Assembly: GCA_037693485.1 (NCBI GenBank) | Contig: CM075349.1 | Coordinates: 72,581,001-72,645,000, forward strand | Direction: 5' to 3' | DNA length: 64,000 bases | Source: Kitagawia praeruptora | Lineage: Eukaryota; Streptophyta; Magnoliopsida; Apiales; Apiaceae | Part shown: piece after piece, positions 1 through 10,497 of the stretch | How positions within the stretch are numbered: position 1 is the first letter of the stretch | Layout: the number at the start of each line of letters is the position of its first letter | Program-made: the position numbers and the translations under genes | Notes under the pieces: model-generated | What the model saw: only the letters and a program-made list of their open reading frames with translations | Databases searched by the model: none | What the model was told of the DNA's origin: nothing

Positions 1-509
1 AATATAAAGAACCGAGAGAAACATCTCCAAAAGAAAAGGTGTAAAGAAATGAGAAGTACAAGGAAGTATTACAATAGTACCATTGAAAATTTCCTTCTAT
101 TTTTTTTTTTGAAAACAACTGACCAAGTAATATTATCACACAATTTGTGTATCAGTGTTACAGATTTCGGAAATCGGAACTATTCGATTGAGGTACTGAT
201 TTATGATTTATCGAGTGATTCGGTTAAAAAATCGGTCAAATTGGTTTCAAAATTTTAACCGATTTTTGGCCGATTTATCAACAAATTTTTAGAAATCGTC
301 CAATTTCTATAACAATGTGGCTATGTTGTACTTTATCTTGAATGTGAGTCTTCTCTATAAAAATATCTAGTCACGAGAGCACGATAATGTTTTCTATGCT
401 GCATCTGATAAGTTTATCCTCAGTTTAATTAAGAAACAAAAATCTACAATCATTTAGTTTGAAAAAAAAAAAAAATCTACAATCATAAGAAACAAAAATC
501 TACAACCAT
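1..509. other. AT-rich intergenic DNA, no gene seen
   Basis: Low-complexity, AT-rich sequence. A short phrase (aagaaacaaaaatctacaa) recurs near 430-505, just before the tRNA-like fragment. No coding or RNA feature is supported. Confidence 0.6.
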
Positions 510-569
510 GTGGCTGTAGTTTAGTGGTTAGAATTCCACGTTGTGGCCGTGGAGACCTGGGCTCGAAAC
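510..569 (+). pseudogene. Truncated tRNA-His (GTG) gene fragment
   Basis: The sequence matches the 5' three quarters of a plant tRNA-His. It has the acceptor strand GTGGCTG, a D arm with GTTTAGTGGTTAGAA, the anticodon stem CCACG/CGTGG around the loop TTGTGGC (anticodon GTG), and the start of the T arm (CTGGG CTCGAA). It then breaks off into unrelated sequence: the 3' T-stem strand and the 3' acceptor strand are missing. It is therefore a relic, not a functional tRNA. It could also be the tRNA-like head of a SINE, but no poly-A or body sequence supports that. Confidence 0.8.
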
Positions 570-627
570 AAAAATGTACCATCCGATTTCAAGCTTTTTG
601 AGATGGGTCATGTAGTAAGGCAAGTTT

Positions 628-720
628 ATAGTAATGTGCAAGCTGGCCTTTTATAAATATATACAGCTTTCTTTAAAAAATAAATAAATACACAGCAGGG
701 GAGTAGAATTCAAGTGTAAA
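628..720 (+). promoter_or_regulatory. Putative core promoter and 5' UTR of type-I gene A
   Basis: A TATA-like TATAAATAT lies at 652-660, about 60 bp before the exon-1 ATG. The block CAAGCTGGCCTTTT just upstream recurs at about 9746-9759 (gene B) and, more loosely, at about 28117-28133 (gene C), where it precedes TATATA. Conservation between paralogs supports a promoter role. The transcription start itself cannot be seen. Confidence 0.5.
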
Positions 721-774
721 ATGGTGGTCTCAACTACAACCCGCCGTCGTCTTCCGCTGAGACCTTCCAGTGTG

Positions 775-822
<48 letters not shown>

Positions 823-1623
823 CCCCCCCCTCCCTCCCTCCCTCCCTCCCTCCCTCCCTCCCTCCCTCCCTCTCTCTCCCTCCCTCCCTCCCTCCCTCTC
901 TCTCCCCCCCTCCCTCTCTATCCCTCTCTATTCCTCGCTCTCCCTCCCTCTCCATATATTAGTTCAGTCATTAATTAACTCTTTTTAGGAGAACATGTAA
1001 CTCTTTTTTTTTTAAAAATGCTTTAGCGCTTGCATTTTGCGGTACCAAGCGAAAGATTGGCCGGCTATGTGATCGAGAGGACTAATTCTATGGTTTTTGA
1101 TCTGAATTTAATCTGTACGACACTCAACTTTGTCATCCAGAATATTATTGTGTTTCAAAAAATCGGATATTCAATCGATGAATATCATAAAATTCTGGAT
1201 TGGTACACGTTGGCTGCAGCCATGGTTTCGTGCATCGGAACCGTTGCTTCTCTCATTAGATACAAGAATAGGCCACAGCACAAGGGGCGCTGGTTCAACC
1301 TTTTTGTGGCACTTGCGTTGGTTGGATTAACAGGATTCTCTATAGTTGTTCACATTGATCCTAGAGTTTTTGCTACTACAGTGTCTCAGGCATTGGTACA
1401 TGTGACAATGGCCAACTTGCAAAGAAAAAAGAGATGGTTCTAATTGGGTGCCAGAAGAGTGCCAATTTCCGTATTGGGAATAGAAGACGGGGTGATAACT
1501 GATTTGAGAGTGAGTGAAGAACACGCACACCTAGTCGATTCCCTGTTTCAAGTTGGCAGGAATATGGATTTCTCGGTGTCCAGTGGAGGAGTGATGATAG
1601 ATTTAACGATGAAGGAAGAGTAA
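721..1623 (+). pseudogene. Type-I small membrane protein gene A, broken by a nonsense codon
   Basis: Exon 1 is 721-774 (18 codons, ends at the donor GTACTC). Exon 2 is 1027-1623, after the acceptor CTTTAG. The frame is homologous to genes B and C along its length. Visible features are three hydrophobic segments (around LICTTLNFVIQNIIVF, YTLAAAMVSCIGTVASLI and FNLFVALALVGLTG) and the conserved HKGRWFN motif. The codon at 1441-1443 is TAA where paralog B has a Val codon, so about 60 C-terminal codons, including the HAHLVDSL motif, are cut off although they stay in frame to the TAA at 1621-1623. The exon-2 ATG used in B and C is TTG here. The family function is unknown. It could still be expressed as a truncated protein. 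Confidence 0.75.
775..960. repeat. (CT)n / (CCCT)n microsatellite in intron 1 of gene A
   Basis: A near-pure pyrimidine tract starts directly at the 5' splice donor, first (CT)n, then a C run, then (CCCT)n with interruptions. It makes up most of the 252-bp intron 775-1026. Long open frames here on both strands are low-complexity artefacts. Confidence 0.95.
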
Positions 1624-2149
1624 AGGGCCACTCTCATCAAGTTCTTGGATGAGTACTATCTGTTTACATTTTAGTGTTATCCAAACTGACATATTACTCA
1701 AATTTCAAGCTCCAGCCAGTAGTTGCTGAAATTGGATCATGAATGTACTCCTTAATTAAATTACGTTGTGTAGCTAGTAGGCTTACTCTATAATCTCACT
1801 TCCTGTTTCGGGTTAGTACTTGACATATTGTAACCGGATTGCAAGTTTGCAACTAATTAGTTCTGCTTCAAATTGTGTTCATGATCTTATATTTATGTAC
1901 AAAACATGGTGTTTACCTCTTATCATAAGCAATAAATTGTTTCTTTGTTTAGCAGTGGAATGCTTTTTGTAGCACTTTATTTGGTTAACTAGACCAGTAA
2001 ATTTTTAGTTTTTCTGCGAACAAGAAGAAATTTTAGGCCGGTCCTGAAGTTTGCGAGAAACTTTCGTGTCATCACTGACCAAATTCCGCAATACTATTTT
2101 ATGCTAGATGGTACGATATGGAGCGGCCCTCTCACCGATCAACCCAAGA
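1624..2149. other. 3' flank of gene A, no further gene
   Basis: Ordinary AT-rich 3' flank. Its first part (about 1730-1850) is recognisably similar to the 3' flanks of genes B and C, which shows that the duplication unit extends beyond the coding region. No miR399-like hairpin was found here, unlike the corresponding position in units 2 and 3. Confidence 0.5.
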
Positions 2150-2745
2150 AATGAGATAAACAAGCTTAAAGTGTGAGAGACACCTTGTGAAGCGAGAATG
2201 AATTTAAGTATATGGAACGAATACTTGTGAAGCGAGAACGAATACTTGTTCATCAAATTTGAACCAAACGATTGTTGGGTAATGGCCCTTTCTATCACAA
2301 TTTAGAGTAAAATGATCCAAAATATCACAATCCAGAAAAATGGTCCTTTTTATCATTTAAAAACGCATCTTTAACATGCATTTCTTAGAAACGCAACCAT
2401 GTAATGCGTTTTTACCTTTAAAAACAAAACTGATACTGAAAACGCAAGATGTGTATGCGTTTATAGGAAAAAGTAAAAAAATATATTATGGAAACGCATT
2501 CACAAAATGCGTCTCTTGTACATGCACGAAGCCCAACAGCAGCTCCATCAGGCCTGATGGCCCATTTAAGAATAATTGAATTGCAAAAGAAAACCATAAA
2601 CGCATCATGTTGTTGCGTTGAGCAGTGTAAGGACCATTTTCAGGGGTTGTGATATTTTGGGCATTTTAACTCCAAATTATGATTAAAAGGATTGCTAGAA
2701 GTGGCTCTTTAAGTGTTGAGTACACAAAAAAAACATAATCAAGTT
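2150..2745 (+). pseudogene. Relic of a type-II gene (C-terminal end), split by a MITE
   Basis: Two short stretches resemble the last part of gene D. About 2150-2278 matches the segment around gagataaacaagcttaaag and the region coding for the HAQLVKFEP motif. About 2690-2745 matches the segment aagtggttctttcagtgtta...aacataatcaagttc. They are separated by the element at 2279-2689. No open frame is left. This is a fourth, decayed type-II copy lying between gene A and intact gene D. Confidence 0.6.
2279..2689. mobile_element. MULE-like MITE with about 65-bp terminal inverted repeats
   Basis: The left end (ccctttctatcacaattta... to aaaatggtcc near 2346) matches the reverse complement of the right end (about 2627-2689) along roughly 65 bp. 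The flanks GATTGTTGG (2270-2278) and GATTGCTAG (2690-2698) are an imperfect 9-bp target duplication, the size typical of Mutator-like elements. The inside is non-coding and rich in AACGCAT-like words. It interrupts a type-II gene relic. Confidence 0.65.
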
Positions 2746-3114
2746 CTGATCATATATATATGCCAGAAAAATGGTCAAGTAGCACTAAAACGAACAATAG
2801 ACGTTTAAAACTAACATTTCTGAACACACTCAAATTATACATCAATCAGAAACGTAAATAAATATTGCATAAAAAATAAAATAATCCAAAAAAAAAACCA
2901 CCCCAAAATACAAAGAGGGCCATTTTAGTCGTTACACATCAAAATGTGCTAAAAGGCGGGTCCACATTCTAACCGTATTTTCTTACTTGACACCATCTAT
3001 ATAACAGACTCACATTCCCTCTGTTTATGTCACCCCTTTCAATTTCAATTTCACAAAACAATTAAAGCTTCAACAAGCACAAAAAGACTTATCGCTAGTA
3101 ATCAAGAGAAGAAG
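2746..3114 (+). promoter_or_regulatory. Promoter and 5' UTR region of type-II gene D
   Basis: A TATA-like TATATAAC lies at 2998-3005, about 110 bp before the ATG at 3115. It is followed by a CA-rich leader typical of plant 5' UTRs. The part before about 2930 is AT-rich with nothing recognisable. Confidence 0.45.
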
Positions 3115-4999
3115 ATGTTGAGTAATTCAGTCGTTGCTTTGGCGCTCGTCGCGGTGTTTCGTGATCTTCAGCTTCAACTCTGGAACTTGCTGGTACTACT
3201 CTTTCTCCTGAGAATAATTTATGTACATGTAGAATGTAGTTCTTTATTAAGTACTATATATGGTGATCATATACTTGCATAGTTGCGTTTTTCGTATATT
3301 TTCAATGTGTATCAGTACAAAGAAGTTGCGTATTGTGTTTGATAAGACGATGAGATTGTCACATTATACGATGCTATATGAACTTACAAGATCGGATTTG
3401 TGTTTGATAAAACGAGATGATTTATTACTTGTGCGGAGAGTTTATGGAACTGTAAAATAACCGGAAGTTTGGCAAACGAATAATGTTATTGATTTCTTGC
3501 GTAAACAGTGTAATCATCATTGTTGACAAGTTAATAGTTTGTGTTCTTGTTGGATTATCAGTGGAATATGTGGAAATTAGGTTTTTATGTGTAGATTTGT
3601 ATTAGATCGGACCATAATCTGCATCGAATCTTGTTCAGGGCATTAGATTTGATATCGGTGCAAAGATTCTAATAATTGTACTAAATCTCTTTCTTCGATT
3701 ATTAAGATTTCTTCATCTGCTGGAAATTCAGGTGTTTATTTTACTTATTGTCTGTAATTACGATTTGTATCAGTTCTTGGTTTCTCCGGAAGTTTCTATG
3801 AGTTAGTCGAGTTTGAACTACTTGTTTCTTGTTGATGCATTGAATATTATCATCACTTAGGCATTTCATGGTTGATCTTTGAATATGAATTTGCTCTCTG
3901 GACAAGCTTGAATGAAGCGACATTTTAGCTTAATTTCTCTGAATCAGAACTTTTTTCTGAGAGATTATTGAATTTGTCTGCCAAATACAGATTAACATTG
4001 ATAGTTTGTTCTCTGAATTCATATATACCTCACTACTTTACTTGCACGTTAACTGTTTGTGTAATATCATTTCTATGCGTTTCTGATCTCACAATTCTTA
4101 AAATTAATATATGCTCTGTCGACGTTCTTGTATTTCATACTGTTTCTTACTACATTACTGATAAACTTTTCAGTTAGAGTAAGAATGAATAGAGCAACTG
4201 TCTGATTAGTCTGTTTTCTTTTAAACAAAACTTTCTGGCTTAATTTTTCCACTGCTAGTTCCAGTACAAAGATCAAAGAAGTATTTTTTGCTCGTAGTCA
4301 AATGATCTATCAATTTTTTATCAGGTTCTTGCTCTAGACGTGGACAGGTTGAGAAACTACTGGAATCGGGATAATTTTGACTTGGCTATGTGTGTGGAAT
4401 CATTTTCTTTCGTTTCTACAGGAGTGAACCTTTGTGTCCAACAAGTCCTGGCTGTTACCACTCATGGCTATCATAGCCAATTTGCTTGGGTTTCATTTTC
4501 TGCAGCACTTTTCCATTTACTTGGAGCTGTCTCTTCCCACATTGTGAATCATAACAGACCACTGATTCACATACCACAGAGGTTGAACTCTTTGATGGCC
4601 TTAATGTTGCTTGGACTCACAGGATATAGCATCAAGTTTGAACGTGATATTAGAGTTCCAGCATTTCTTCTCTGTGTGTTAATGCGGATGGCGTTTGAGG
4701 GCTATGACCTGATTCCGGAATACTATCTTTTGTTAGCTGGCAAGATTCTTCCCCTCTCACTGGTCAGCACAGGAGATGACATAAACAAGCTTAAAGTAAG
4801 AGAGGAAGACTCACACCTTCTGAAGGTTGATCGCAATGTTTGGTTTAAAGTGAGAGAAGATCACGCACAGCTTGTGAAGTTTGAACCGGACAATTGCCAG
4901 GAAGTGGTTCTTTCAGTGTTAAGCATACAAGAGAACATAATCAAGTTCACAGTTAGGGAAGATCAGGCACAACTCCTCAAGTTGGCGCATGGATCCTAG
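3115..4999 (+). CDS. Type-II small membrane protein gene D (2 exons, ~250 aa)
   Basis: Predicted exon 1 is 3115-3192 (26 codons, hydrophobic start MLSNSVVALALVAVF) and ends at CTG|GTACTAC. The intron is 3193-4324. Exon 2 starts after TCAG at 4325 and runs to the TAG at 4997-4999, phase 0 at the junction. The exon-1 3' half (CTTCAGCTTCAACTC) aligns with exon 1 of gene C, which supports this structure. Exon 2 has hydrophobic segments around FSFVSTGVNLCVQQVL, WVSFSAALFHLLGAVSSHI and LNSLMALMLLGLTGYSI, with the NRP motif shared with type-I proteins. The C-terminus repeats a motif of the form VRE(E/D)xxxLLK (SHLLKV, AQLVKF, AQLLKL). I do not recognise the family. Membrane location is inferred from hydrophobicity only. 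Confidence 0.65.
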
Positions 5000-5664
5000 A
5001 CTTCTAGCTGACTAGCTCTCATCACAGATCGGCTCTAGTGCACCTCGTATTAATCATGGGTGATATGCTGTCTATAGTACAATTAGTTTTGCTCTATATC
5101 ATTGATGTGTAGATTGATGCACAAAACTTTATGTCGTAGATATTTTGCTTGCTGAAAAAAATTTAATCAGCAGAGAGCAGAGTTGAACTATTCTTCTAGC
5201 TATATAATGTCTACAGCCAAACTGAGGCAGATGGTTTCTTGCTATAATTGAGTGTAATGTGTCATACCTGTGGTTGCCAGTTCCCCATTTATCATGAGCT
5301 AGTCAGTTTGCTTTTCCGCGGCTTTTATAGTTCAGCTTTGAAATCCGCTGTGCGACTGTGTCACTTGTTTTTATTTCACATTTTATTTCTTGTCTTTGTT
5401 TTGTTTTCTATAACGACGAAGAAAGCAGATGATATCACTGTGTTGGTAAAAATATTGACAACCTGATTTGCTTTTTGTTGACACATGAAGGTTCCAAATT
5501 GCACTATTCGGCCTGTAATTTAGGTCTTGGTAAAGGTCTTTGTTTTGCACACATGTATACCTTCATTACTTAAAGTTCTTTTCTCATCTCCGAACACTCT
5601 TTGGCATACACAAAATACCAGGATATTATCTTACTTTTCTTTGCTTGCTAAAATGAACTCTGCA
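5000..5664. other. 3' flank of gene D, no gene seen
   Basis: AT-rich flank with short chance frames only. No conserved motif, hairpin or TE terminus recognised before the MITE that starts at 5674. Confidence 0.5.
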
Positions 5665-5673
5665 TATTATTTA

Positions 5674-6367
5674 GAGTTAATTGCAAGTTACACCCTCAAA
5701 TTATTAACCAAAAACAATATTGTACCCGAACTTTGATAAAAACAAACTACATCCCATAGCTTAAACCCACCTTTTCAGGAAGCACCCCTTCATCTATTTT
5801 CCAGCCTTGTGACTAAAATTGGTAGGGGTAAAATTGGAAATTCAGAATAATATTTATTTTACTAATTTCAAAATTTCTATTAATAACTCTAATTTTGAAT
5901 TATAGTTAGTAAAAATTATTTTTAAAAATTTTCTATATACTATTAAATAGTGATGTTATACTTTTTCTTAAATTTTAACAATAGTTTTAATATTTATTTA
6001 TATTCAAAATTTTAAATATGAAATTGCTTCATACAAAATTTAATTTTTTTTAAAGTTATGTTAGTGTACATTAAAGGAAAAATTCTTTTGAATATAAATT
6101 TCTTAACATAAACTTTTAATGTAAAAATATTTATTGATAATTTTTAAGTAATTTATGCAATTATTAATAAAATTTAAAATTTATGATGAAATTCCAATTA
6201 TACCCTCATTTATTTTAACTATAATGGTCAACTTTAATGAAAATTGGTCAGACGGGTGCATACTGATTTCATATTTGAAGTTATGGGTAGCAAACTGTTT
6301 TTTCCAAAATTATGGTACAATATTGTTTTTGGTTGATAGTTTGGGGGGTGCAAAACGCAATTAACTC
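5674..6367. mobile_element. MULE-like MITE with exact 9-bp TSD (TATTATTTA)
   Basis: The ends are GAGTTAATTGC...GCAATTAACTC. The inverted similarity continues for about 60 bp through ccaaaaacaatattgtac on both arms. The element is flanked by TATTATTTA at 5665-5673 and 6368-6376, an exact 9-bp duplication. The 694-bp body is AT-rich and non-coding. TSD length and long TIRs point to a Mutator-type non-autonomous element. Confidence 0.85.
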
Positions 6368-6376
6368 TATTATTTA

Positions 6377-7436
6377 GTGTATGTAAATTTATACAAACAC
6401 ATGTAAACAAGTCTGCTGGTTTTATGTTTGTGTGTAGGGTACAATACTACAATTAATGTGCGTAGATGCCATTAATCTACTAGATGGATGAAAGTTTTGA
6501 ATTATAAGCATATTGCATTCCTACTTAAGACCCCAAGATCTTTAACTGATAGTAAATCAACGTCCCTGTTTAGAGCACCATGTTCTTTTGATTGCTGTTT
6601 TAAAAAATAGTCGCACGTCTTCTAGCATCTCTTGCCCTCTTTGTTTCAGTTGTCCATATAGTATATGCTGGCTGCACATAGGAAAAAATATGGTGAAGAA
6701 GAGCTTTTGGCGACAAATTTTTAAAGCTATGGAAGATAATTACGGTTAATCCTATTGCTGACCAAAAATTGGAGGAAGGGGAATTCTAAGAGGAATAAGA
6801 ATTTTGCATTAGTGCAAAATGCATTATGGAGTTCAATGAAAACTTTATGTGAGAGTCTTTTCTTGCTAATGACGAGACTGCAGAGTGCAGAGCATCTTAA
6901 TAGCACTTGTGTAGGTGTTTAAGTTAAAGGACCTTGTAGCCCTTGTTTTAGAGACTCGCATATAGTTTTAAGAGCATTTTAGACGGGGGACACTTGGTGG
7001 CTGGTGCCTTGAAGCATTCGAGTGAATTTGCGCAAAATATCGATGCACCGGAGCTAAGCGCAAGAGTTGGTCGTGGACCATATAATCATATACTATTAAT
7101 TTTTCACCCCAACTTCTACACTGTAAAATAGACTTTTGCATTGGAGTTATTTGACCATTTTGTTTCTGAAAAATGCTACGACCCCAAATTAGGTACAAAA
7201 GATTTACAAAATCCCATGTTTCTTCATTTGATTGTTTAAAATTAACTGGATCCTGTATAAACATTAACTTCACCAATTAAATCTTTCCATATTGCCAAAT
7301 CATTCATGCCATGTCATTTTGTACATTTTTATGATACCCAATTTGAATTACCTCTACTCTTTGTTTATAATGATCACATCATTTACATCAGTAACCCTTG
7401 GTAGTAAGCTAAATTCTCTTTTACTAACTGATTCTA
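6377..7436. other. Intergenic, no supported gene
   Basis: Mixed-composition sequence. The longest frame is a 102-codon minus-strand one (6968-7276) with no recognisable motif, no paralog in the window and no plausible promoter. I call nothing here. Confidence 0.5.
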
Positions 7437-7931
7437 TGATACCAAATTTGGTTCTAGCCCTTCATTCCTATTTCTTCTAAGCATAATTATAATTCTTTTC
7501 GTCCCTTTATTCATATTTCTTCCGAAACTTTAAATTATCTTTAATAAAATAGTAAAATTATGTAATCTTAGAACAATTACAATTATTTTATTATAACCGT
7601 ACCGAATCACAAAATAATGTATCTATGAGAAGCATATATATCGTATTTTCTTGATTTTCTTAAACCAATCTTAAATTAATAATGAATTAAACAATATTTA
7701 TTAACAAGTAAAATATCCATTCTAATGATATTTCAATCTCCAAATTTAATTTCACCCCAAAATTCGTTTCCACCGAAATTATTGAAATTTTGTTGTAAAT
7801 ACAATTGTTTTTTTATTATAATCTACTGAGTTGTACAAATAACATAATTTTTTAAGATCATTCAAAATTATAAATTAGTAATCACTTTAAATTAATTTTC
7901 TCGGATCCTTTTCGCACGGATTAGCATCTAG
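7437..7931 (+). mobile_element. Helitron relic (3' end)
   Basis: The stretch ends with a degenerate hairpin (ggatccttttcgcacgg) and TTAGCATCTAG followed by T. It resembles the terminus CCCGTGCTTCGCACGGG...CATCTAG|T of the well-preserved Helitrons here. Internal words (accaaatttggttc, cctatttctt) recur in the Helitron at 31669-33518. The 5' end is not defined. Confidence 0.45.
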
Positions 7932-7991
7932 TCTCATCTAAATTTCAAAATCAAATGTTACATAAAATTCATTATAGAATCTTATATATAT

Positions 7992-8371
7992 AGGGGACTG
8001 CTCAAATGAGACTCCTCTTATAATGAGACCCTCTCTTATAATGAGTCCTCCTCATATTTTTTGTATTCTAGAGGGCCTCGCTAGGGACACCCAATACGAA
8101 AAAGTCATATAATTCTATCCTCTATCCATTTATGAAAAGAAAAAAATAAAAAAAATAATTTTTTTTTGGAAAAAAATGATGACGTGGCAACATTTTTTTT
8201 TTAAAATTTTTTTTTTCTAATTTTTTTTTGATGAATGAATAAAGGGTATAATTATAAGAATTTTTCGTATTGGGTGCCCCTGGCGGGGCCCTTTAGAATA
8301 GATAAAATATAAGGGGACTCATTATAAGAGAGGGTCTAATTATAAGAGGGGTCTCATTTGAGCACCTCCCT
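7992..8371. mobile_element. MITE, ~380 bp, ~60-bp TIRs
   Basis: The left terminus AGGGGACTGCTCAAATGAG and the right terminus (reverse complement AGGGAGGTGCTCAAATGAG) continue as inverted repeats through the TCTTATAATGAGACCCTCTC block. It lies in a TATATA target. The inside includes GGTGCCCCTGGCGGGGCC (about 8270-8288), shared with the neighbouring MITE. Confidence 0.8.
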
Positions 8372-8387
8372 ATATATATATATATAT

Positions 8388-8729
8388 AGGGTCTTACTCA
8401 AATAGAAACCAAATTAAAATAGAAACTAGAAACTAAACCCTAATATAATATTTAAAGATAATCTAATGACCAAACTAGGGGGACCCCAATACAAAAAGTT
8501 TATAATATTCTAGGCTCCATTTAGTAAAAAAAAAAAATGTACTGTTCACTGCTGACGTGGTAGTGGCGTCAGCGTGAACAGTATTTTTTTTTTTGCTGAA
8601 TGGAGCCAATAATTTTAAATACTTTTTGTGAAGGTGCCCCTGGCGGGGCCATTAGAATAAATGAAATATAATTTATTTAGTGTTGGTTTCTAGTTTCTAT
8701 TTTAAGGAAGGTTTCTATTTGATCACTAG

Positions 8730-8732
<3 letters not shown>
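8388..8732. mobile_element. MITE, ~345 bp, related to the preceding one
   Basis: The termini AGGGTCTTACTCAAATAGAAACC and (reverse complement of the right end) AGGCTAGTGATCAAATAG... form inverted repeats of about 50 bp. A central stem is made by GTTCACTGCTGACG / CGTCAGCGTGAAC around 8545-8580. It shares GGTGCCCCTGGCGGGGCC and end design with the MITE at 7992-8371, so the two are diverged members of one family sitting about 16 bp apart in TA-rich DNA. Confidence 0.8.

Positions 8733-8765
<33 letters not shown>
8732..8765. repeat. (TA)n microsatellite
   Basis: About 17 uninterrupted TA units directly at the right border of the MITE; it may be the expanded TA target. Confidence 0.9.
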
Positions 8766-8767
<2 letters not shown>

Positions 8768-9033
8768 CAAACAATAAAATTATGTACATTCACAAAACAT
8801 AAATTTTGATGTGAAAATTAGAATTTAACTACAATTTTATGTAAAATACTGTAATATTCTTATTGTTCTTTTTTTAACTTCATGGAACAATCCCCTATAT
8901 ATATATATAATCTCAAACATATACATAAGATTGAATAATTGAATAACATAAACCACTTTTTGTTTTTATAAAAAAAAACATAAACCACTTTTATCAATTC
9001 GGTCAATTGTACTAAAGTGGTGACATATTGATA

Positions 9034-9587
9034 GGGTTAAATATCAAATTGGTCACTTAAGTCGTGGTCATATATCACTTTACTCACTGATTTTAACGGG
9101 GTCTCATTTGAATCATTTAAGTCATAATAAATATCAAATAGATACCTATAAATATGTGATCGAGTATTAAAATAATTTTTTTGTTAAGTTCTATACATTT
9201 TTCTTCAATGCTACTGTAACCAAATGAAAAGTCACGCGTTCTAATATTTTAAATAATATATTTAAATTTTTTTAAATCTATTTACTATTTATTTTTAATT
9301 AAATCAAAGAAAATAACTAGAAAATTAAATATAAATAGTAAATAAATTTTAAAATTTTTAATATATTATCTAAAATATTAGAATTCATGACTTTTCATTT
9401 GGTTATGGTGTCATTGAAGAAATATGTATAGAACTTAACAAAAAATTATTTTAATACTCGATCACATATTTATAGGTATGCATTCGATATTTATTATGAC
9501 TTGAGTGATTCAAATGAGACCCCGTTGAAATCAGTGAGTAAAGTGATATATGACCACTACTTCAGTGACCAATTTGATATTTAACCC
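9034..9587. mobile_element. MULE-like fold-back MITE with exact 9-bp TSD (ATATTGATA)
   Basis: The ends GGGTTAAATATC...GATATTTAACCC start two long inverted arms (roughly 240 bp each), so almost the whole 554 bp can fold into one hairpin. It is flanked by ATATTGATA at 9025-9033 and 9588-9596. No coding capacity. The arm-to-arm similarity stays high over features such as ATGTGATCGAGTATT and CCAAATGAAAAGTC. Confidence 0.9.
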
Positions 9588-9737
9588 ATATTGATACTCG
9601 TACAAAACTGCAGGTGTAGATGATCCCCGTACATTAATAAGTTTGGTGAAAATATGAAATTGAAAAAACAAGAAGCAAAAAAGAGTGATCTGATTTATAG
9701 GATTTAAGATTTGATGAGATAGTAGGGCTAGTTTACA

Positions 9738-9759
9738 GTAACGTACAAGCTGGCCTTTT
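9738..9759 (+). promoter_or_regulatory. Displaced promoter block of gene B
   Basis: The sequence ACGTACAAGCTGGCCTTTT matches the block just before the TATA box of gene A (about 635-652). Here it is followed by unrelated DNA and a Helitron, so it lies about 740 bp from the exon-1 ATG of gene B instead of about 70 bp. Confidence 0.5.
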
Positions 9760-9802
9760 GTATGCATGCGAGTGGACAATACTCCGCAATACGCGCATTA
9801 AA

Positions 9803-10269
9803 TCTATACTCTATATTAATGTGCAAAACTATGTTTTAATGGTACACAATAGTACCAAAGTACCAAAAGTACCAAATTTGGTTATCACTTAACTCGGGGT
9901 TCGATCCCTTCCAACTACATAATTATACAAGATTTATTATTTAATTTAATTTCACCCCATGTTCGATTTCATATAAGGGGTTCGATTAAGGGATTTGACG
10001 ATTATCACTTAACTCGGGGTTCCATTCTTTCAAACTACATAATTATACAAGATTTTTTATTTAATTTCTTTAATTTCATCGCGTGTTCGATTTCCTATAA
10101 GGGGTTCAATTCCTGACATAATTATAAAGATTTATTTACTTTAATTTTTTTAACTTTATCTCAGATTCGATTCTTTATAACTACATAATTAAATAGTGTA
10201 TTAATATTAATTTTTTAATATCGACTCGTGTTCAATATATGCCCGTGCTTCGCACGGGTTATCATCTAG
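9803..10269 (+). mobile_element. Non-autonomous Helitron, 467 bp, plus orientation
   Basis: It has the 5' end TCTATACTCTATATTAATG and a 3' hairpin CCCGTGCTTCGCACGGG followed by TTATCATCTAG. It lies between A (9802) and T (10270), the Helitron target rule. No protein-coding capacity. It is a near-exact reverse complement of 26867-27333. It sits in the promoter region of gene B. Confidence 0.9.
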
Positions 10270-10497
10270 TAAATCTAAATTTGGCGCATTACATGAAAAA
10301 TTTAAAATTGAAAAACGAAACCAAAATGTGTAGTCTCAAATTGGGCGTTTATAGTTGGGGCATTGCCCAAACTGTGCCCCATCCCCCAACGTACACGCAC
10401 ACAGACACACATATATATACACAGGCTACAGCTAGTACAGAGAGAGAAGTGGAATGTAACAAATAATCAGGTGGTGGTGTTGGTGATATACAAAAAA
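10270..10497 (+). promoter_or_regulatory. Present proximal upstream region of gene B
   Basis: A TATATATAC run lies at 10412-10420, about 80 bp before the exon-1 ATG, and a CA-rich leader follows. This segment has no clear counterpart in genes A or C, so the proximal promoter of B may have been replaced after the Helitron insertion. Confidence 0.35.

Noticed and set aside
721..988. Three overlapping 70-85 codon frames on both strands
   Set aside because: Only the first 54 nt on the plus strand are exon 1 of gene A; the rest is CT/CCCT microsatellite translated as Ser/Leu/Pro or Glu/Arg/Gly runs.
6968..7276. 102-codon minus-strand frame
   Set aside because: No motif, no paralog in the window, no promoter; composition fits chance.
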